From: Pelolinea submarina
GTDB lineage: Bacteria > Chloroflexota > Anaerolineae > Anaerolineales > Anaerolineaceae
Reading direction: 5' to 3'
Length of the DNA stretch: 64,000 bases
Assembly (NCBI RefSeq): GCF_003966975.1
Contig: NZ_AP018437.1
Location: 248,001-312,000 of the forward strand
Shown: positions 31,707-40,905 of the stretch, in pieces
Layout of the letters: every line of letters starts with the position of its first letter
Numbering within the stretch: the stretch's first letter is position 1
Translations under genes and position numbers: made by a program
Notes under the pieces: model-generated
Databases searched by the model: none
Told to the model about the DNA's origin: nothing
The model's input: the letters and a program-made list of their open reading frames with translations, nothing else

Positions 31707-34037
31707 ATGCAATCATTTTCAAATTCCTCTGACCGTCTGATGAGTATTACCCTGGCATTGGGTCAATATCCTATGCTCAGCAGCCGCATTCGCAGCAAAA
31801 TGCGCCATGAGCTTTACAAACATGCCATTATTGAAAAGCACGAATTTGAAGAGCTGGTGCGCAAACAGGCTATTCGCACGCAGGAATTGGAAGGGCTGCG
31901 CAACCCGGTAGGCGAAGAACCCACCGAACTTTGGGAAGAGCGCATCATCCGCGTACGCGACCAGATGACCGACCTGACCTTCAGCCAGCATCTATCATTT
32001 GACCTTTTCCAGAACATCATTACCGACATTCTGAACGAACGCGGCGTCCAACTGGCCGACCCCAACCTGACCTTCAATCCCGAACAGGCTCCCCAGGAAT
32101 TGATCTTCGAACATGCCTGGGCCATCCTGCGTCTGCCGCCGGAAGAACGCGAAAAATACGAACACCACCTGGAAGAATCGCGCGTGGTGCTAATCCGCAC
32201 CATGATCAGCGATCAACTCCCCTATGTGAATATTGCCAAACGCTGGTTCACCATTCCCGATCTGGCCGAAATCCGCAAGCGCAAAATCGGCGCCGGCCGC
32301 GTGGGCGGCAAAGCCGCCGGCATGCTGCTGGCATACCGTATTCTCACTGAAGAGCTGCCGGAAGAAATGAAGAGCCATTTGCGCAAGCCCGAGTACTATT
32401 TCATCGGCTCCAACGAAATGTACGCTTTCTTCACCATGAACGACCTGGAACGTTGGAACGACCAGAAATACAAAGACGAAGAACACATGCGCGCGGATTA
32501 TCCGAAGCTGGTGAAAGACTTTGCCGCAGGCCATCTTCCCACCGATATCCTGGAAAAGCTGGAAGGGATATTGGAAGATATCGGCAAAAGGCCATTAATT
32601 GTACGGTCGTCTAGTTTACTAGAAGACAGCTTTGGCACCTCTTTTGCCGGTAAATACGAAAGCATTTTCCTGTCCAACCAGGGCAGCCCGAAAGAAAACC
32701 TGAAAGCGCTCAGCAACGCCATTACACGCGTGTACGCCTCCACGCTGAACCCGGATGCCCTGCTCTACCGGCGCAGCAAAGGCCTGCAGGATTACGACGA
32801 GCGCATGGCGCTTTTGATCATGGCTGTGGAAGGAAAACCTTACAAAGGGAATTTCCTGCCGGATGCAGCCGGGGTGGCTTTCAGCCGTAACCTGTACCGC
32901 TGGGCACCGCAAATCCGCCGTGAGGACGGTTTTGTGCGTCTGGTGTGGGGACTGGGGACGCGCGCGGTGGACCGGGTCGGGAACGACTACCCGCGCCTGA
33001 TCGCGCTCAGCCATCCGCTGCTGCGGCCTACGCCCGACCAACGCACCATGGAACGCTGTTCCCAGCAATACGTGGATTTGATCAATCTGGAAAAGAACAA
33101 AATGGAAACCGTGTCCATCCACAGCGTGTTGGATCCGGAGTACCCGCCCCTGCGCTACATTGCGCAGCTGAAAGAAGAAGGATACTTCACCTCGCTGCAT
33201 TCGCGCTTGATGGAGAACGATAAAGACCGGCTGGTGCTCACCTTTGAAGACCTGATGCGGCGCAGCCCCTTCGCGGAATATATGCGCCAGATCCTGCAAA
33301 CGCTGGAGCGCTGTTACCAATATCCGGTTGACCTGGAATTCACCATGCAGATCAATGAAGAGAGCAACGGCGATCCGGATCTGCTGTTCACATTCCTACA
33401 GTGCCGCCCGCAAAGCCGTTTGGCGGAAAGCAAAGAGATCAGCATTCCCGGGCACCTGCCTGAGAATGACGTCATCCTGCAAACACGCTTCATGGTTCCG
33501 CAGGGCATGCTGGATAACATTGAATACGTTGCGTTCGTTCCGCCCGGCGAGTACTTCAAGCTGAGTGTAAATGAGCGTTTTGAGCTGGCCCGCATAATCG
33601 GTAAATTGAATGAAAAGCTGAAAGGCAGGCAGTTCATCCTGGTTGGCCCCGGCCGCTGGGGCAGCACGAATGTAGATCTGGGTATTCCCGTCGGATACAG
33701 CGACGTTTTCAATACCCGGGCGCTGGTGGAGATGTCCGGCAAAGATATCGGCCCATCGCCGGAGCCTTCATTGGGCACGCACTTCTTCCAGGACCTGCTG
33801 GAAGCGCAAATCTACCCGCTGGCGATTTACCTGGACGATCCTCAAAGCACATTCCAGCCGTCCTTCTTCTACCATTCCCCGAATTGCATCGAGGAATTCA
33901 TCCCGGCGGAAGAAAACATCAAGGAACGTCTGCGCCTGATAAAAATCGATGATTACCGCAAGGATCACATGCTGCGCCTGGTGATGGACGAAGAACACAG
34001 CACCGCCATCGGCTACCTGCTGCCCAAGGCAAAGTAA
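31707..34037 (+). CDS. PEP/pyruvate-binding domain protein, no phosphohistidine domain
   Basis: 776 aa. From about residue 190 the protein has the ATP-grasp N-terminal domain of PEP synthase/PPDK: G-A-G-R-V-G-G-K-A-A-G-M near 196 and V-R-S-S-S-L-L-E-D-S-F-G-T-S-F-A-G-K-Y-E near 301. The central phosphohistidine swivel domain (T-x-G-G-x-x-x-H) and the C-terminal PEP/pyruvate TIM barrel are not visible. A complete PEP synthase reaction is therefore unlikely. The C-terminal part has G-P-G-R-W-G-S near 650, which I do not recognise. Function unknown; ATP-dependent phosphotransfer to an unknown partner is possible. ATG 31707 has no clear ribosome binding site and ATG 31740 is possible. Confidence 0.8.
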   Translation: MQSFSNSSDRLMSITLALGQYPMLSSRIRSKMRHELYKHAIIEKHEFEELVRKQAIRTQELEGLRNPVGEEPTELWEERIIRVRDQMTDLTFSQHLSFDLFQNIITDILNERGVQLADPNLTFNPEQAPQELIFEHAWAILRLPPEEREKYEHHLEESRVVLIRTMISDQLPYVNIAKRWFTIPDLAEIRKRKIGAGRVGGKAAGMLLAYRILTEELPEEMKSHLRKPEYYFIGSNEMYAFFTMNDLERWNDQKYKDEEHMRADYPKLVKDFAAGHLPTDILEKLEGILEDIGKRPLIVRSSSLLEDSFGTSFAGKYESIFLSNQGSPKENLKALSNAITRVYASTLNPDALLYRRSKGLQDYDERMALLIMAVEGKPYKGNFLPDAAGVAFSRNLYRWAPQIRREDGFVRLVWGLGTRAVDRVGNDYPRLIALSHPLLRPTPDQRTMERCSQQYVDLINLEKNKMETVSIHSVLDPEYPPLRYIAQLKEEGYFTSLHSRLMENDKDRLVLTFEDLMRRSPFAEYMRQILQTLERCYQYPVDLEFTMQINEESNGDPDLLFTFLQCRPQSRLAESKEISIPGHLPENDVILQTRFMVPQGMLDNIEYVAFVPPGEYFKLSVNERFELARIIGKLNEKLKGRQFILVGPGRWGSTNVDLGIPVGYSDVFNTRALVEMSGKDIGPSPEPSLGTHFFQDLLEAQIYPLAIYLDDPQSTFQPSFFYHSPNCIEEFIPAEENIKERLRLIKIDDYRKDHMLRLVMDEEHSTAIGYLLPKAK

Positions 34038-34054
34038 ACACTTACCAAAATCAG

Positions 34055-34115
34055 CCACAGATAAACACAGGTAAAAGCAAAATGCCTTTTCAAGGACGAT
34101 GCTCACAGATAACTG
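34055..34115 (+). repeat. CCACAGATAAACACAGG dispersed repeat
   Basis: CCACAGATAAACACAGGTAA at 34055-34074, then AAGCAAAATG and a second CACAGATAAC at 34105-34114. This is the same family as at 26.27-26.79 and 55.08-55.33 kb. A TATCCTGAGAGGCGCG piece of another dispersed repeat follows at 34129. Confidence 0.75.
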
Positions 34116-34183
34116 CTTTCTTCAGTGTTATCCTGAGAGGCGCGCGCCTTTCGTGTATTTGGTGAGAATCACACCGATAATTA

Positions 34184-35017
34184 TTAACTACGCCCGGTGA
34201 TTAGTGCTTCGCGATTGAAGCTGCGCACCGCCAGGTAAACCAGGAAGAAAGCGGCCGCCCAAAACAGCACACCCAGCAAGAGTTCAATTCCCACACTCAG
34301 ATATAAAAAGCCGCTTAATTGCCCGGCAAACAACGCCACCACCAGAATGACCAGGCTGGAGCTGAGCTGATACGCACCCTGAAAGTTCGGGACACGCGCC
34401 GAGATCAGCACTGTGACCGCGATGCTCAGGATGGCCAAAGCGGGTGTAATCCAGAAAATCAACGGCCACCAGGTCGGCAGCGGGAACCAAAAGCGCTGAA
34501 AAGTTGTGTACGGCACCAGGTTCAGGATCAGCGTGTAAACCAGGAAACTAATCCAGGTAATGCCAATGGAAGGCACAGCCGCTGCCGTCAGTTTTCCCAT
34601 AAAGAGATCGGCGTCCGACGCGGGTGTGTAGAGCAGTGCTTCAATGGTCTTGCGCTCGCGCTCCCCGGCGAAGGATTCAGCCGCGATGGTGGAGGCAAAC
34701 ATGAGCGGCATGATCAGGAACATAGGCGCGAACATAATGCCCAGCATCACCACAATCATGGATTCCATAGGCTTTTGCAGGTCCACATACTGGCTCAGTT
34801 GGTCCGGCATGCGTTCGATGAAATAGGTAATATCCGCGTCCGAATTCATCACGTCTTCCGGGCTGACATTGAGCGCCGGGAGCAGCAGCGTAAAGATCAG
34901 CGGCAGGACAACCACAAAGATAGCAGGCACAATCAGCATGGGTATCCAGGCGGTCTTATTCTGGCGCACTTCCAGCCAATCCTTGCGCGCGATGGTCAGT
35001 ACATTGCGAATTTTCAT
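34184..35017 (-). CDS. ABC-2 type transporter permease
   Basis: 277 aa with about six hydrophobic segments (near 25-47, 92-115, 130-155, 175-195, 210-230, 240-262). The A-E-S-F-A-G-E-R-E-R-K-T-I-E-A-L-L motif after the third membrane region is typical of ABC-2/NatB-type permeases. The periplasmic loop between the first two segments is long. It forms an exporter with the ATPase gene just upstream (4-base ATGA-type overlap). Substrate unknown. Confidence 0.88.
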   Translation of the reverse strand: MKIRNVLTIARKDWLEVRQNKTAWIPMLIVPAIFVVVLPLIFTLLLPALNVSPEDVMNSDADITYFIERMPDQLSQYVDLQKPMESMIVVMLGIMFAPMFLIMPLMFASTIAAESFAGERERKTIEALLYTPASDADLFMGKLTAAAVPSIGITWISFLVYTLILNLVPYTTFQRFWFPLPTWWPLIFWITPALAILSIAVTVLISARVPNFQGAYQLSSSLVILVVALFAGQLSGFLYLSVGIELLLGVLFWAAAFFLVYLAVRSFNREALITGRS

Positions 35018-35964
35018 AGCTTCACCTGCTCTTCCTGATCCTGCAATTTGAGATAGATTTCTTCCAGCGTCGCGCGATGGGGAATCACCGACAGAACTGC
35101 CGCGCCATTCGCGGTTAAAAAAGCCACCAGGGGCGGCACTGTCTCAATCGTCTCCAAACGCAAATTCCATACCGCCGACCCAGCCCCCTCCAGGGACTGC
35201 ACGCCAGGCAAACCGCCTGCCTGCGCGGCTAAATCCGACGCGGGAACCTGCTGAAACTCAAAGCGCACACGGATTTCCGGCGTAACCTGTTGGCGCAGTT
35301 CGCTCAACGTTCCGGCAGCTGTTATGGAGCCCTGCTTCATCACCGCTACGTAATCGCACACTTTTTCGGCTTCAAACAGGCGGTGCGTGCACAGAATGAC
35401 CGAGCGGCCCTCATCTTTGCTGATGCGGTAGATTAGTTCCTCCACCTGACGGGCCGCGAAGGGGTCCATGCCGGAAGTGGGTTCGTCCAGGAAGAGCAGT
35501 TCGGGGTCGTGCAGCAAAGCACGCGCCAGCGCCAGACGCTGCTTCATGCCTTTGCTGTAGGTTTCCACGCGTTGGTCCGCCCATCCGTCCAAATCCAGCG
35601 CATGCAGGTAAAACTTGCCGCGTTCCTCGATTTGAGCCGCGTCCATTTCGGATAAAGCCCCGAAGAAACGCAGGTTCTGCCAGGCAGTCAACCGTTCATA
35701 CAGGGCAGGTGTTTCCGTCAGCACACCGGTGCGGCGGCGGATTTCAGCGCCCTGATTGCCGGGATTAAGCCCCAGCACGCTGCATTGACCCGCAGATGAG
35801 CGTAATAAGCCGTTCAAAACGCGAATTGTAGTAGTTTTCCCGGCACCATTCGGCCCCAGCAGGGCAAACACCTGCCCTTTTTGCACGGAAAAGGTCATAC
35901 CGCGCAGCGCCTGGAAACCATCGTACGAGAAGGCCAGATCCTGACAAGTAATCACATCAAGCAT
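35014..35964 (-). CDS. ABC transporter ATP-binding protein
   Basis: 316 aa. Walker A is [10 protein letters not shown], the signature is [12 protein letters not shown], Walker B is [13 protein letters not shown], and the switch histidine is in C-T-H-R. The C-terminal part (about 215-316) is the extra domain found in DrrA/CcmA-like exporters. ATG 35964 has GGAG seven bases upstream and begins at the normal domain start; the frame upstream to 36021 overlaps no site. The promoter would lie at or across the parS pair shared with pdxS. Confidence 0.92.
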   Translation of the reverse strand: MLDVITCQDLAFSYDGFQALRGMTFSVQKGQVFALLGPNGAGKTTTIRVLNGLLRSSAGQCSVLGLNPGNQGAEIRRRTGVLTETPALYERLTAWQNLRFFGALSEMDAAQIEERGKFYLHALDLDGWADQRVETYSKGMKQRLALARALLHDPELLFLDEPTSGMDPFAARQVEELIYRISKDEGRSVILCTHRLFEAEKVCDYVAVMKQGSITAAGTLSELRQQVTPEIRVRFEFQQVPASDLAAQAGGLPGVQSLEGAGSAVWNLRLETIETVPPLVAFLTANGAAVLSVIPHRATLEEIYLKLQDQEEQVKL

Positions 35965-36021
35965 AGAAATACTCCATTTCATCCAAAAACCAGCATGTAT
36001 TATACGGGATTCACCCTGCAA

Positions 36022-36037
36022 GGTTTCACGTGAAACA
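36022..36037. other. parS-like centromere site 1
   Basis: GGTTTCACGTGAAACA differs from the canonical ParB-binding 16-mer TGTTTCACGTGAAACA only at the first base. The centre is 38 bp from site 2. Confidence 0.85.
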
Positions 36038-36059
36038 TATAAAACAGCGCGCCATGGAA

Positions 36060-36075
36060 TGTTTCACGTGAAACA
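36060..36075. other. parS centromere site 2 (perfect)
   Basis: TGTTTCACGTGAAACA, a perfect 16-bp palindrome identical to the bacterial chromosomal parS consensus. It sits in the gap between the divergent ABC ATPase and pdxS genes. ParB spreads from such sites, and SMC is loaded there. The parA/parB genes are not in this window. Confidence 0.92.
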
Positions 36076-36169
36076 TTCGCACATATCCCTGAAAATCATG
36101 AAAATATTCCTTAGTGGTAGAATTGACCTGCAAAAAGTTTATTCCGTTAATGACCTGGAGGTACTTCAA

Positions 36170-37057
36170 ATGACAGCAGAAACAGGCTCCTTTACAGTTA
36201 AAAAAGGCTTGGCTCAGATGCTGAAAGGCGGCGTGATCATGGATGTTGTCACTCCTGAGCACGCGCGCATCGCAGAAGACGCCGGCGCTTGCGCTGTAAT
36301 GGCGCTGGAACGTGTTCCGGCAGATATTCGCGCCGAAGGCGGCGTGGCCCGTATGAGCGATCCGGAATTGATTCTCAAAATTATGGATGCCGTGTCCATC
36401 CCTGTGATGGCGAAAGCCCGTATTGGGCATTTTGTGGAAGCCCAGATTTTGGAAGCTTTGGGCGTAGATTATGTGGATGAATCCGAGGTTTTGACCCCGG
36501 CCGATGAAGAAAATCATATTTACAAACATGATTTCAAAATTCCGTTCGTGTGCGGCTGCCGCAATTTGGGCGAAGCCCTGCGCCGTGTCGGCGAGGGCGC
36601 GGCCATGATCCGCACCAAAGGCGAAGCCGGCACCGGCGACGTGGTCGAGGCTGTGCGGCATGCCCGCACCGTCATGGGCCAAATTCGCCATCTGGTTGGC
36701 CTGCCCGAAGAAGAAGTCATGGCATTTGCCAAAGACCTGGGCGCGCCTTACGAACTGGTGCTGGAAACCAAGAAGCTCGGCCGCATGCCTGTGGTCAACT
36801 TCGCGGCCGGCGGTATCGCCACCCCCGCGGACGCAGCCCTGATGATGCAGTTGGGCGTGGACGGCGTGTTTGTCGGTTCCGGTATTTTTAAATCCGGCGA
36901 TCCGGCCAAACGTGCCGATGCCATCGTCAAAGCAGTGACGCACTACAACGAGCCCAAGATTTTGGCTGAAATCAGCCGCAACCTGGGCGAACCCATGGTC
37001 GGCCGCCAGATCAACAGCCTTTCCGAAAGCGAGCTCATAGCCGGCAGAGGCTGGTAG
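36170..37057 (+). CDS. pdxS: Pyridoxal 5'-phosphate synthase, PdxS subunit
   Basis: 295 aa, the standard length. The catalytic lysine K82 is in V-M-A-K-A-R-I-G-H, and the second lysine is in [10 protein letters not shown] near residue 150. It condenses ribose-5-phosphate, glyceraldehyde-3-phosphate and ammonia to PLP on a TIM barrel, with ammonia supplied by PdxT. ATG 36170 is chosen because GGAGG lies eight bases before it and the product then starts where PdxS proteins do; the upstream frame would translate the parS site. Confidence 0.97.
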   Translation: MTAETGSFTVKKGLAQMLKGGVIMDVVTPEHARIAEDAGACAVMALERVPADIRAEGGVARMSDPELILKIMDAVSIPVMAKARIGHFVEAQILEALGVDYVDESEVLTPADEENHIYKHDFKIPFVCGCRNLGEALRRVGEGAAMIRTKGEAGTGDVVEAVRHARTVMGQIRHLVGLPEEEVMAFAKDLGAPYELVLETKKLGRMPVVNFAAGGIATPADAALMMQLGVDGVFVGSGIFKSGDPAKRADAIVKAVTHYNEPKILAEISRNLGEPMVGRQINSLSESELIAGRGW

Positions 37058-37060
37058 ATC

Positions 37061-37639
37061 ATGAAGATTGGTGTGCTGGCTCTGCAAGGTGACTTCATTG
37101 AACACCAAAAAATAATGGAAGGCTTGGGCGCCCAGGTTAGTCAGGTGCGCCTGCCTTCCGATTTGAAATCGCTGCAGGGGTTGGTCATTCCCGGCGGGGA
37201 ATCCACCACCATCGGTAAATTGACCATGGATTTCAATTTGATGGAACCCCTGCGCCAATTCGCACGCGAACACGCAGTGTGGGGCACTTGCGCCGGAAGC
37301 ATCTTTCTTTCAAAGGATGCCTCCCGCCAACAACCATTGCTAGGTATGATGGACATCAAGGTGGAACGCAACGCTTTCGGCCGCCAGGTGGACAGCTTTG
37401 AGATAGACTTGGATATCCCCTGCTTGAAGAAAGTGTCTGATGAGGACACTCCTTTCCATGCCATCTTCATCCGCGCGCCACTGATCGAATCGGTCGGCAA
37501 GGACGTTGAGGTCCTGGCCAGCCTGCCGGACGGCCGCATCATTGCCGCCCAGGAAGGCCATTGGTTGGCAACTTCCTTTCACCCGGAGCTTACCGGCGAT
37601 ACCCGGTTCCACCGGTATTTCATGGAGATGATCCAATAG
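37061..37639 (+). CDS. pdxT: Pyridoxal 5'-phosphate synthase glutaminase subunit PdxT
   Basis: 192 aa. G-G-E-S-T-T-I (45-51) is the PdxT signature. The nucleophile is C77 in G-T-C-A-G, with the triad completed by H174 and E176 in F-H-P-E-L. It hydrolyses glutamine and channels ammonia into PdxS. It starts three bases after the pdxS stop, as in other pdxST operons. Confidence 0.97.
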   Translation: MKIGVLALQGDFIEHQKIMEGLGAQVSQVRLPSDLKSLQGLVIPGGESTTIGKLTMDFNLMEPLRQFAREHAVWGTCAGSIFLSKDASRQQPLLGMMDIKVERNAFGRQVDSFEIDLDIPCLKKVSDEDTPFHAIFIRAPLIESVGKDVEVLASLPDGRIIAAQEGHWLATSFHPELTGDTRFHRYFMEMIQ

Positions 37640-38571
37640 AAATTTCGTCTGTTACTCCGCTAGACCTTTATTCCATCTTTCGACATCGCAAAAATATACA
37701 TTGGGAAAACACCGAACAGCTGCTGCTGCATGGGTTGCCCAATGTTTTTGTTTCCGTTTCCATTGAGACATTGGTAGGCAGCGGTCACTGGTTCACACAA
37801 TCGATCCGCTGCAAATCTTTCAATCCATTAGCTTTCGGGCAGGTGGAATATTCCCAGCAGCGCGCTGAGATCAATTGGCTGCTGCTCTGCCATAGCGGAG
37901 AAAAATCAGTTTTATCCGATCTGGTAGAGAACCTTTCTTTTGAATCCGGTTTGCGCGGCAGCAAATACCTGCTTGCCAGCGCAGCCCTGGACTCGGAAGA
38001 ATTCTCCCTCCTGCGCCGCCAGGGTTTTTCCATTTATGGTTGGGAAAATTATTGGCGGGTGGACGTTGGCCGATTGCCGGCCACACTTCAGAATGGAACC
38101 CGCTGGCGCAGAGCCGTCTCCCGCGATCAACATGATATCCTGCAATTTCAGCGCCATTTTTTAGCGCCTGCCATGCGATCGGTAACACCCCTGGCAGACG
38201 AGATCTTGCCGGATTTTATTTTTATGGATGACAACGACGTTCTGGGAACCGCAAAAGTGAATTTTTCAGGCAACCGTTCTGTCGTGCATTTTTTATTCGA
38301 TCCACGCATTCAAAGCCCCCAGGAAGCCATGCGTGAATTAATCATCCTGCAAGCGCCTCAGTATACCGATTGGTATATTCGCCAGCAAACCGGGCAGGAT
38401 TGGCTGGAGGAACATTTGCACTGCCTGGCACAGCCTGCGCTGGCTCGCCGCGAATTATTGGTCAAACATTTCGCCATCCGTGAAAAATTACCTGTGGGGA
38501 TCCTCAATCACACAACAGACAACAGTCACCCGGACCCGATTACACCCTATATCCATTCCGGCAAATCTTAG
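37561..38571 (+). CDS. Uncharacterised protein, GNAT-acetyltransferase-like
   Basis: At most 336 aa. The start is unclear. The only standard start codon near the natural N-terminus is TTG 37561, deep inside pdxT. The conserved-looking part begins around 37640 (I-E-I-S-S-V-T-P-L-D-L-Y-S-I-F-R-H-R), which would need a rare ATA (37636) or ATT (37642) start; GGAGATGA lies before these. The arrangement I-x-x-x-x-x-x-D-L-x-x-I-F-x-H-R at the N-terminus and the F-I-F-M-D-D-N-D-V-L-G-T-A-K-V strand pair resemble GNAT-like proteins next to SpoIIIAA-like genes in Chloroflexota. This is from memory and uncertain. Confidence 0.6.
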   Translation: MVGNFLSPGAYRRYPVPPVFHGDDPIEISSVTPLDLYSIFRHRKNIHWENTEQLLLHGLPNVFVSVSIETLVGSGHWFTQSIRCKSFNPLAFGQVEYSQQRAEINWLLLCHSGEKSVLSDLVENLSFESGLRGSKYLLASAALDSEEFSLLRRQGFSIYGWENYWRVDVGRLPATLQNGTRWRRAVSRDQHDILQFQRHFLAPAMRSVTPLADEILPDFIFMDDNDVLGTAKVNFSGNRSVVHFLFDPRIQSPQEAMRELIILQAPQYTDWYIRQQTGQDWLEEHLHCLAQPALARRELLVKHFAIREKLPVGILNHTTDNSHPDPITPYIHSGKS

Positions 38572-38625
38572 GATAATTTATAATATTAATTCAAATCAGT
38601 AAGGTATTTGAGGTATTCTTTAAGT

Positions 38626-40254
38626 ATGACACAACGTCGGATAACTGATGACCTGCCGGCACTGCTGGCAGTTCTTCCTTTCAAATTTGTCAACCAAGTT
38701 AAACAAGCCAATAACGCCGACGATCTCCTGGAGATCATTCTGGATCTCGGCCGTCTGCCGATGGCCCGCTATGTTGACCGCGAAGTGGAGATCAGCGATA
38801 AAGAGGTCAGCCGCGCCGAGATTGACGAAGTGCTGACGCGCATCGGCGAATTCGACGCGGACAACCGCGCCGGTATCGAGCGCACGCTGCACCGTATTTC
38901 TGCTATACGCAACAAACACGGCGTCGTGGTCGGCCTGACCTGCCGGGTAGGGCGCGCCGTTTACGGCACCATCGATATCATCGAAGACCTGGTCAAGTCC
39001 GGCAAGAGCATTTTGCTGCTGGGCCGGCCGGGCATCGGCAAGACCACCATGCTGCGCGAAGCCGCGCGTATCCTGGCAGAAAACACGCGTGTGGTAATTG
39101 TGGACACTTCCAACGAAATTGGCGGCGATGGGGACGTGCCCCATCCGGCTGTCGGGCGGGCGCGCCGCATGCAGGTGGCCCAGCCTTCTTTGCAGCATGA
39201 AGTGATGATCGAAGCTGTGGAAAATCACAACCCCGAAATCATTGTGATTGACGAAATCGGGCGCGAGCTGGAAGCCGCCGCGGCACGCACCATCGCCGAA
39301 CGCGGCGTGCAGTTGGTAGCCACCGCTCACGGGCGCACGCTCGAAAATCTACTGCTCAACCCAACCCTATCCGACCTGATCGGCGGAATTGAATCCGTCA
39401 CCCTTTCCGATGAGGAAGCACGCCGGCGCGGCACGCAAAAGACCGTGCTGGAGCGTCGCGCGCCGCCGACTTTCGATGTGCTGGTCGAACTGCAGGAACG
39501 CAATCGCGTTGCCATCCATGAAGATGTGGCCGAATCGGTGGACGCCCTGCTGCGCGGTTACCCGCTGCAGCCGGAAATCCGCTATCGCGACGAGAACGAT
39601 CAAATTCACGTGGAAAAACCACAGCCGCGGCCAACCGCCAGCGCGGGCGGGTCGCAGGGATTAAGACGGTCTTCACCGAACGGGTTCAAAACCAGCACCG
39701 ATCAGAATCGGGAATACGCTGGTAAAGCGCCTTTTTCCGCCGCGGATACCGGCCTTCAATCCGAACCAGCCCAGCCGCAATTATCACTGGAAAAGATAGC
39801 CATCTACCCATATGGTGTGGCGCGCAACCGCATGGAACAAGCTTCCAAGAAATTGGGCGTTCCGGCCGTGGTGGCGCGAGACTTGCGCCAGGCGGACGTG
39901 CTTATCACGCTCAAATCGTATTACCGCAAGCATCAAAAGCCTATCGTGACCGCCGAGGAACACGGAATTCCAATTTACGTACTGCGATCCAATTCCGGCA
40001 ACCAGATTGAACAAGCCTTCATTGAACTGTTCAACCTGAATGAAGCCGTCGGCCGCAACGTCAATCTAGAGGAAGTCAACACCCAAACCCTGGAGGCGAT
40101 AGACGCGGTGCAAAACGGGCAACGTTGGGTTGACCTGCCGCCGGCCTCCGCGCGTGTACGGCGCATCCAGCACGAATTGGTCCGCGAAGCCGATTTGGTT
40201 TCTCATTCCTATGGAAAGGAACCCAACCGGCATGTACGTATATTCAGGGAATAA
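38626..40254 (+). CDS. SpoIIIAA/Ycf45-like AAA ATPase with C-terminal R3H domain
   Basis: 542 aa. The ATPase core (about 85-340) has Walker A G-R-P-G-I-G-K-T-T-M, Walker B I-I-V-I-D-E-I-G-R and the D-T-S-N-E-I-G-G-D segment typical of stage III sporulation protein AA relatives. A variable proline/serine-rich linker (about 345-390) follows, then a DNA/RNA-binding end with an R3H motif (R-x-x-x-H near 505-510: R-V-R-R-I-Q-H). It is a secretion-type ATPase relative, but its role outside sporulation is unknown; nucleic-acid binding is an inference from R3H. ATG 38626 has GAGGT upstream. tmk follows after three bases. Confidence 0.88.
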   Translation: MTQRRITDDLPALLAVLPFKFVNQVKQANNADDLLEIILDLGRLPMARYVDREVEISDKEVSRAEIDEVLTRIGEFDADNRAGIERTLHRISAIRNKHGVVVGLTCRVGRAVYGTIDIIEDLVKSGKSILLLGRPGIGKTTMLREAARILAENTRVVIVDTSNEIGGDGDVPHPAVGRARRMQVAQPSLQHEVMIEAVENHNPEIIVIDEIGRELEAAAARTIAERGVQLVATAHGRTLENLLLNPTLSDLIGGIESVTLSDEEARRRGTQKTVLERRAPPTFDVLVELQERNRVAIHEDVAESVDALLRGYPLQPEIRYRDENDQIHVEKPQPRPTASAGGSQGLRRSSPNGFKTSTDQNREYAGKAPFSAADTGLQSEPAQPQLSLEKIAIYPYGVARNRMEQASKKLGVPAVVARDLRQADVLITLKSYYRKHQKPIVTAEEHGIPIYVLRSNSGNQIEQAFIELFNLNEAVGRNVNLEEVNTQTLEAIDAVQNGQRWVDLPPASARVRRIQHELVREADLVSHSYGKEPNRHVRIFRE

Positions 40255-40257
40255 CGC

Positions 40258-40881
40258 ATGTTCATCACACTAGAAGGACCGGACGGCAGCGGCAAGACCC
40301 GCCAGATTCACCCGCTGGCAGACTTCCTGACCGAACAGGGTTACGAAGTTTTCTGCGGGCGCGAACCCGGGGACACATTCATCGGCGAACAGATCCGCCA
40401 GGTATTAATGGACCATCAGAATAAAGGCATGCATCCGCGCACCGAGACCCTGCTTTTTTGCGCAGCCCGCGCCCAACTGGTGGAAGAAATCATCCGCCCC
40501 CATTTAGCCCAAGGACATGTCGTGCTGCTCGACCGCTACGCGGATTCCACCCTGGCTTACCAGGGCTACGGTCATCAAAATGACCTGGGATTGATTCGCA
40601 AATTGCTGGATTTCGCCACCGGAAACCTGTGGCCGGACCTGACCATTCTGCTTGATATTAAGCCGGAAGTTGGTCTGCGCCGCCGCCAGGAAGGCGGTGG
40701 TGAATGGAACCGCATGGACGCTTATCAGTTACAATATCATGAGCGGGTAAGAAACGGATATCTAAAAATGGTAGCAGCAGAGCCCCAGCGTTGGCGCGTC
40801 GTAAATGCAGACCAATCACCCGATGTGGTACAATCGGAGCTTCGGGACTTATTATTATCATATTTATCCAATTTATCCTAA
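40258..40881 (+). CDS. tmk: Thymidylate kinase
   Basis: 207 aa. The P-loop is G-P-D-G-S-G-K-T (7-14), the D-R-Y motif is in L-L-D-R-Y-A-D-S-T-L-A-Y-Q-G near 96, and E-P-G near 36 replaces the more common R-E-P-G-G-T. It phosphorylates dTMP to dTDP. Q after K-T-R is at the position of the usual G-K-S/T-T-Q. It is coupled to the R3H ATPase gene (3-base gap). Confidence 0.94.
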   Translation: MFITLEGPDGSGKTRQIHPLADFLTEQGYEVFCGREPGDTFIGEQIRQVLMDHQNKGMHPRTETLLFCAARAQLVEEIIRPHLAQGHVVLLDRYADSTLAYQGYGHQNDLGLIRKLLDFATGNLWPDLTILLDIKPEVGLRRRQEGGGEWNRMDAYQLQYHERVRNGYLKMVAAEPQRWRVVNADQSPDVVQSELRDLLLSYLSNLS

Positions 40882-40905
40882 ATACAAATATGAAAGGCAA
40901 AAGCC

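Noticed and set aside
31707..34037. Phosphoenolpyruvate synthase
   Set aside because: The phosphohistidine motif and PEP-binding barrel are not present.
36026..37273. 415-codon open frame on the minus strand
   Set aside because: Antisense to pdxS and pdxT and reads through the parS sites; His-rich composition typical of a shadow frame.
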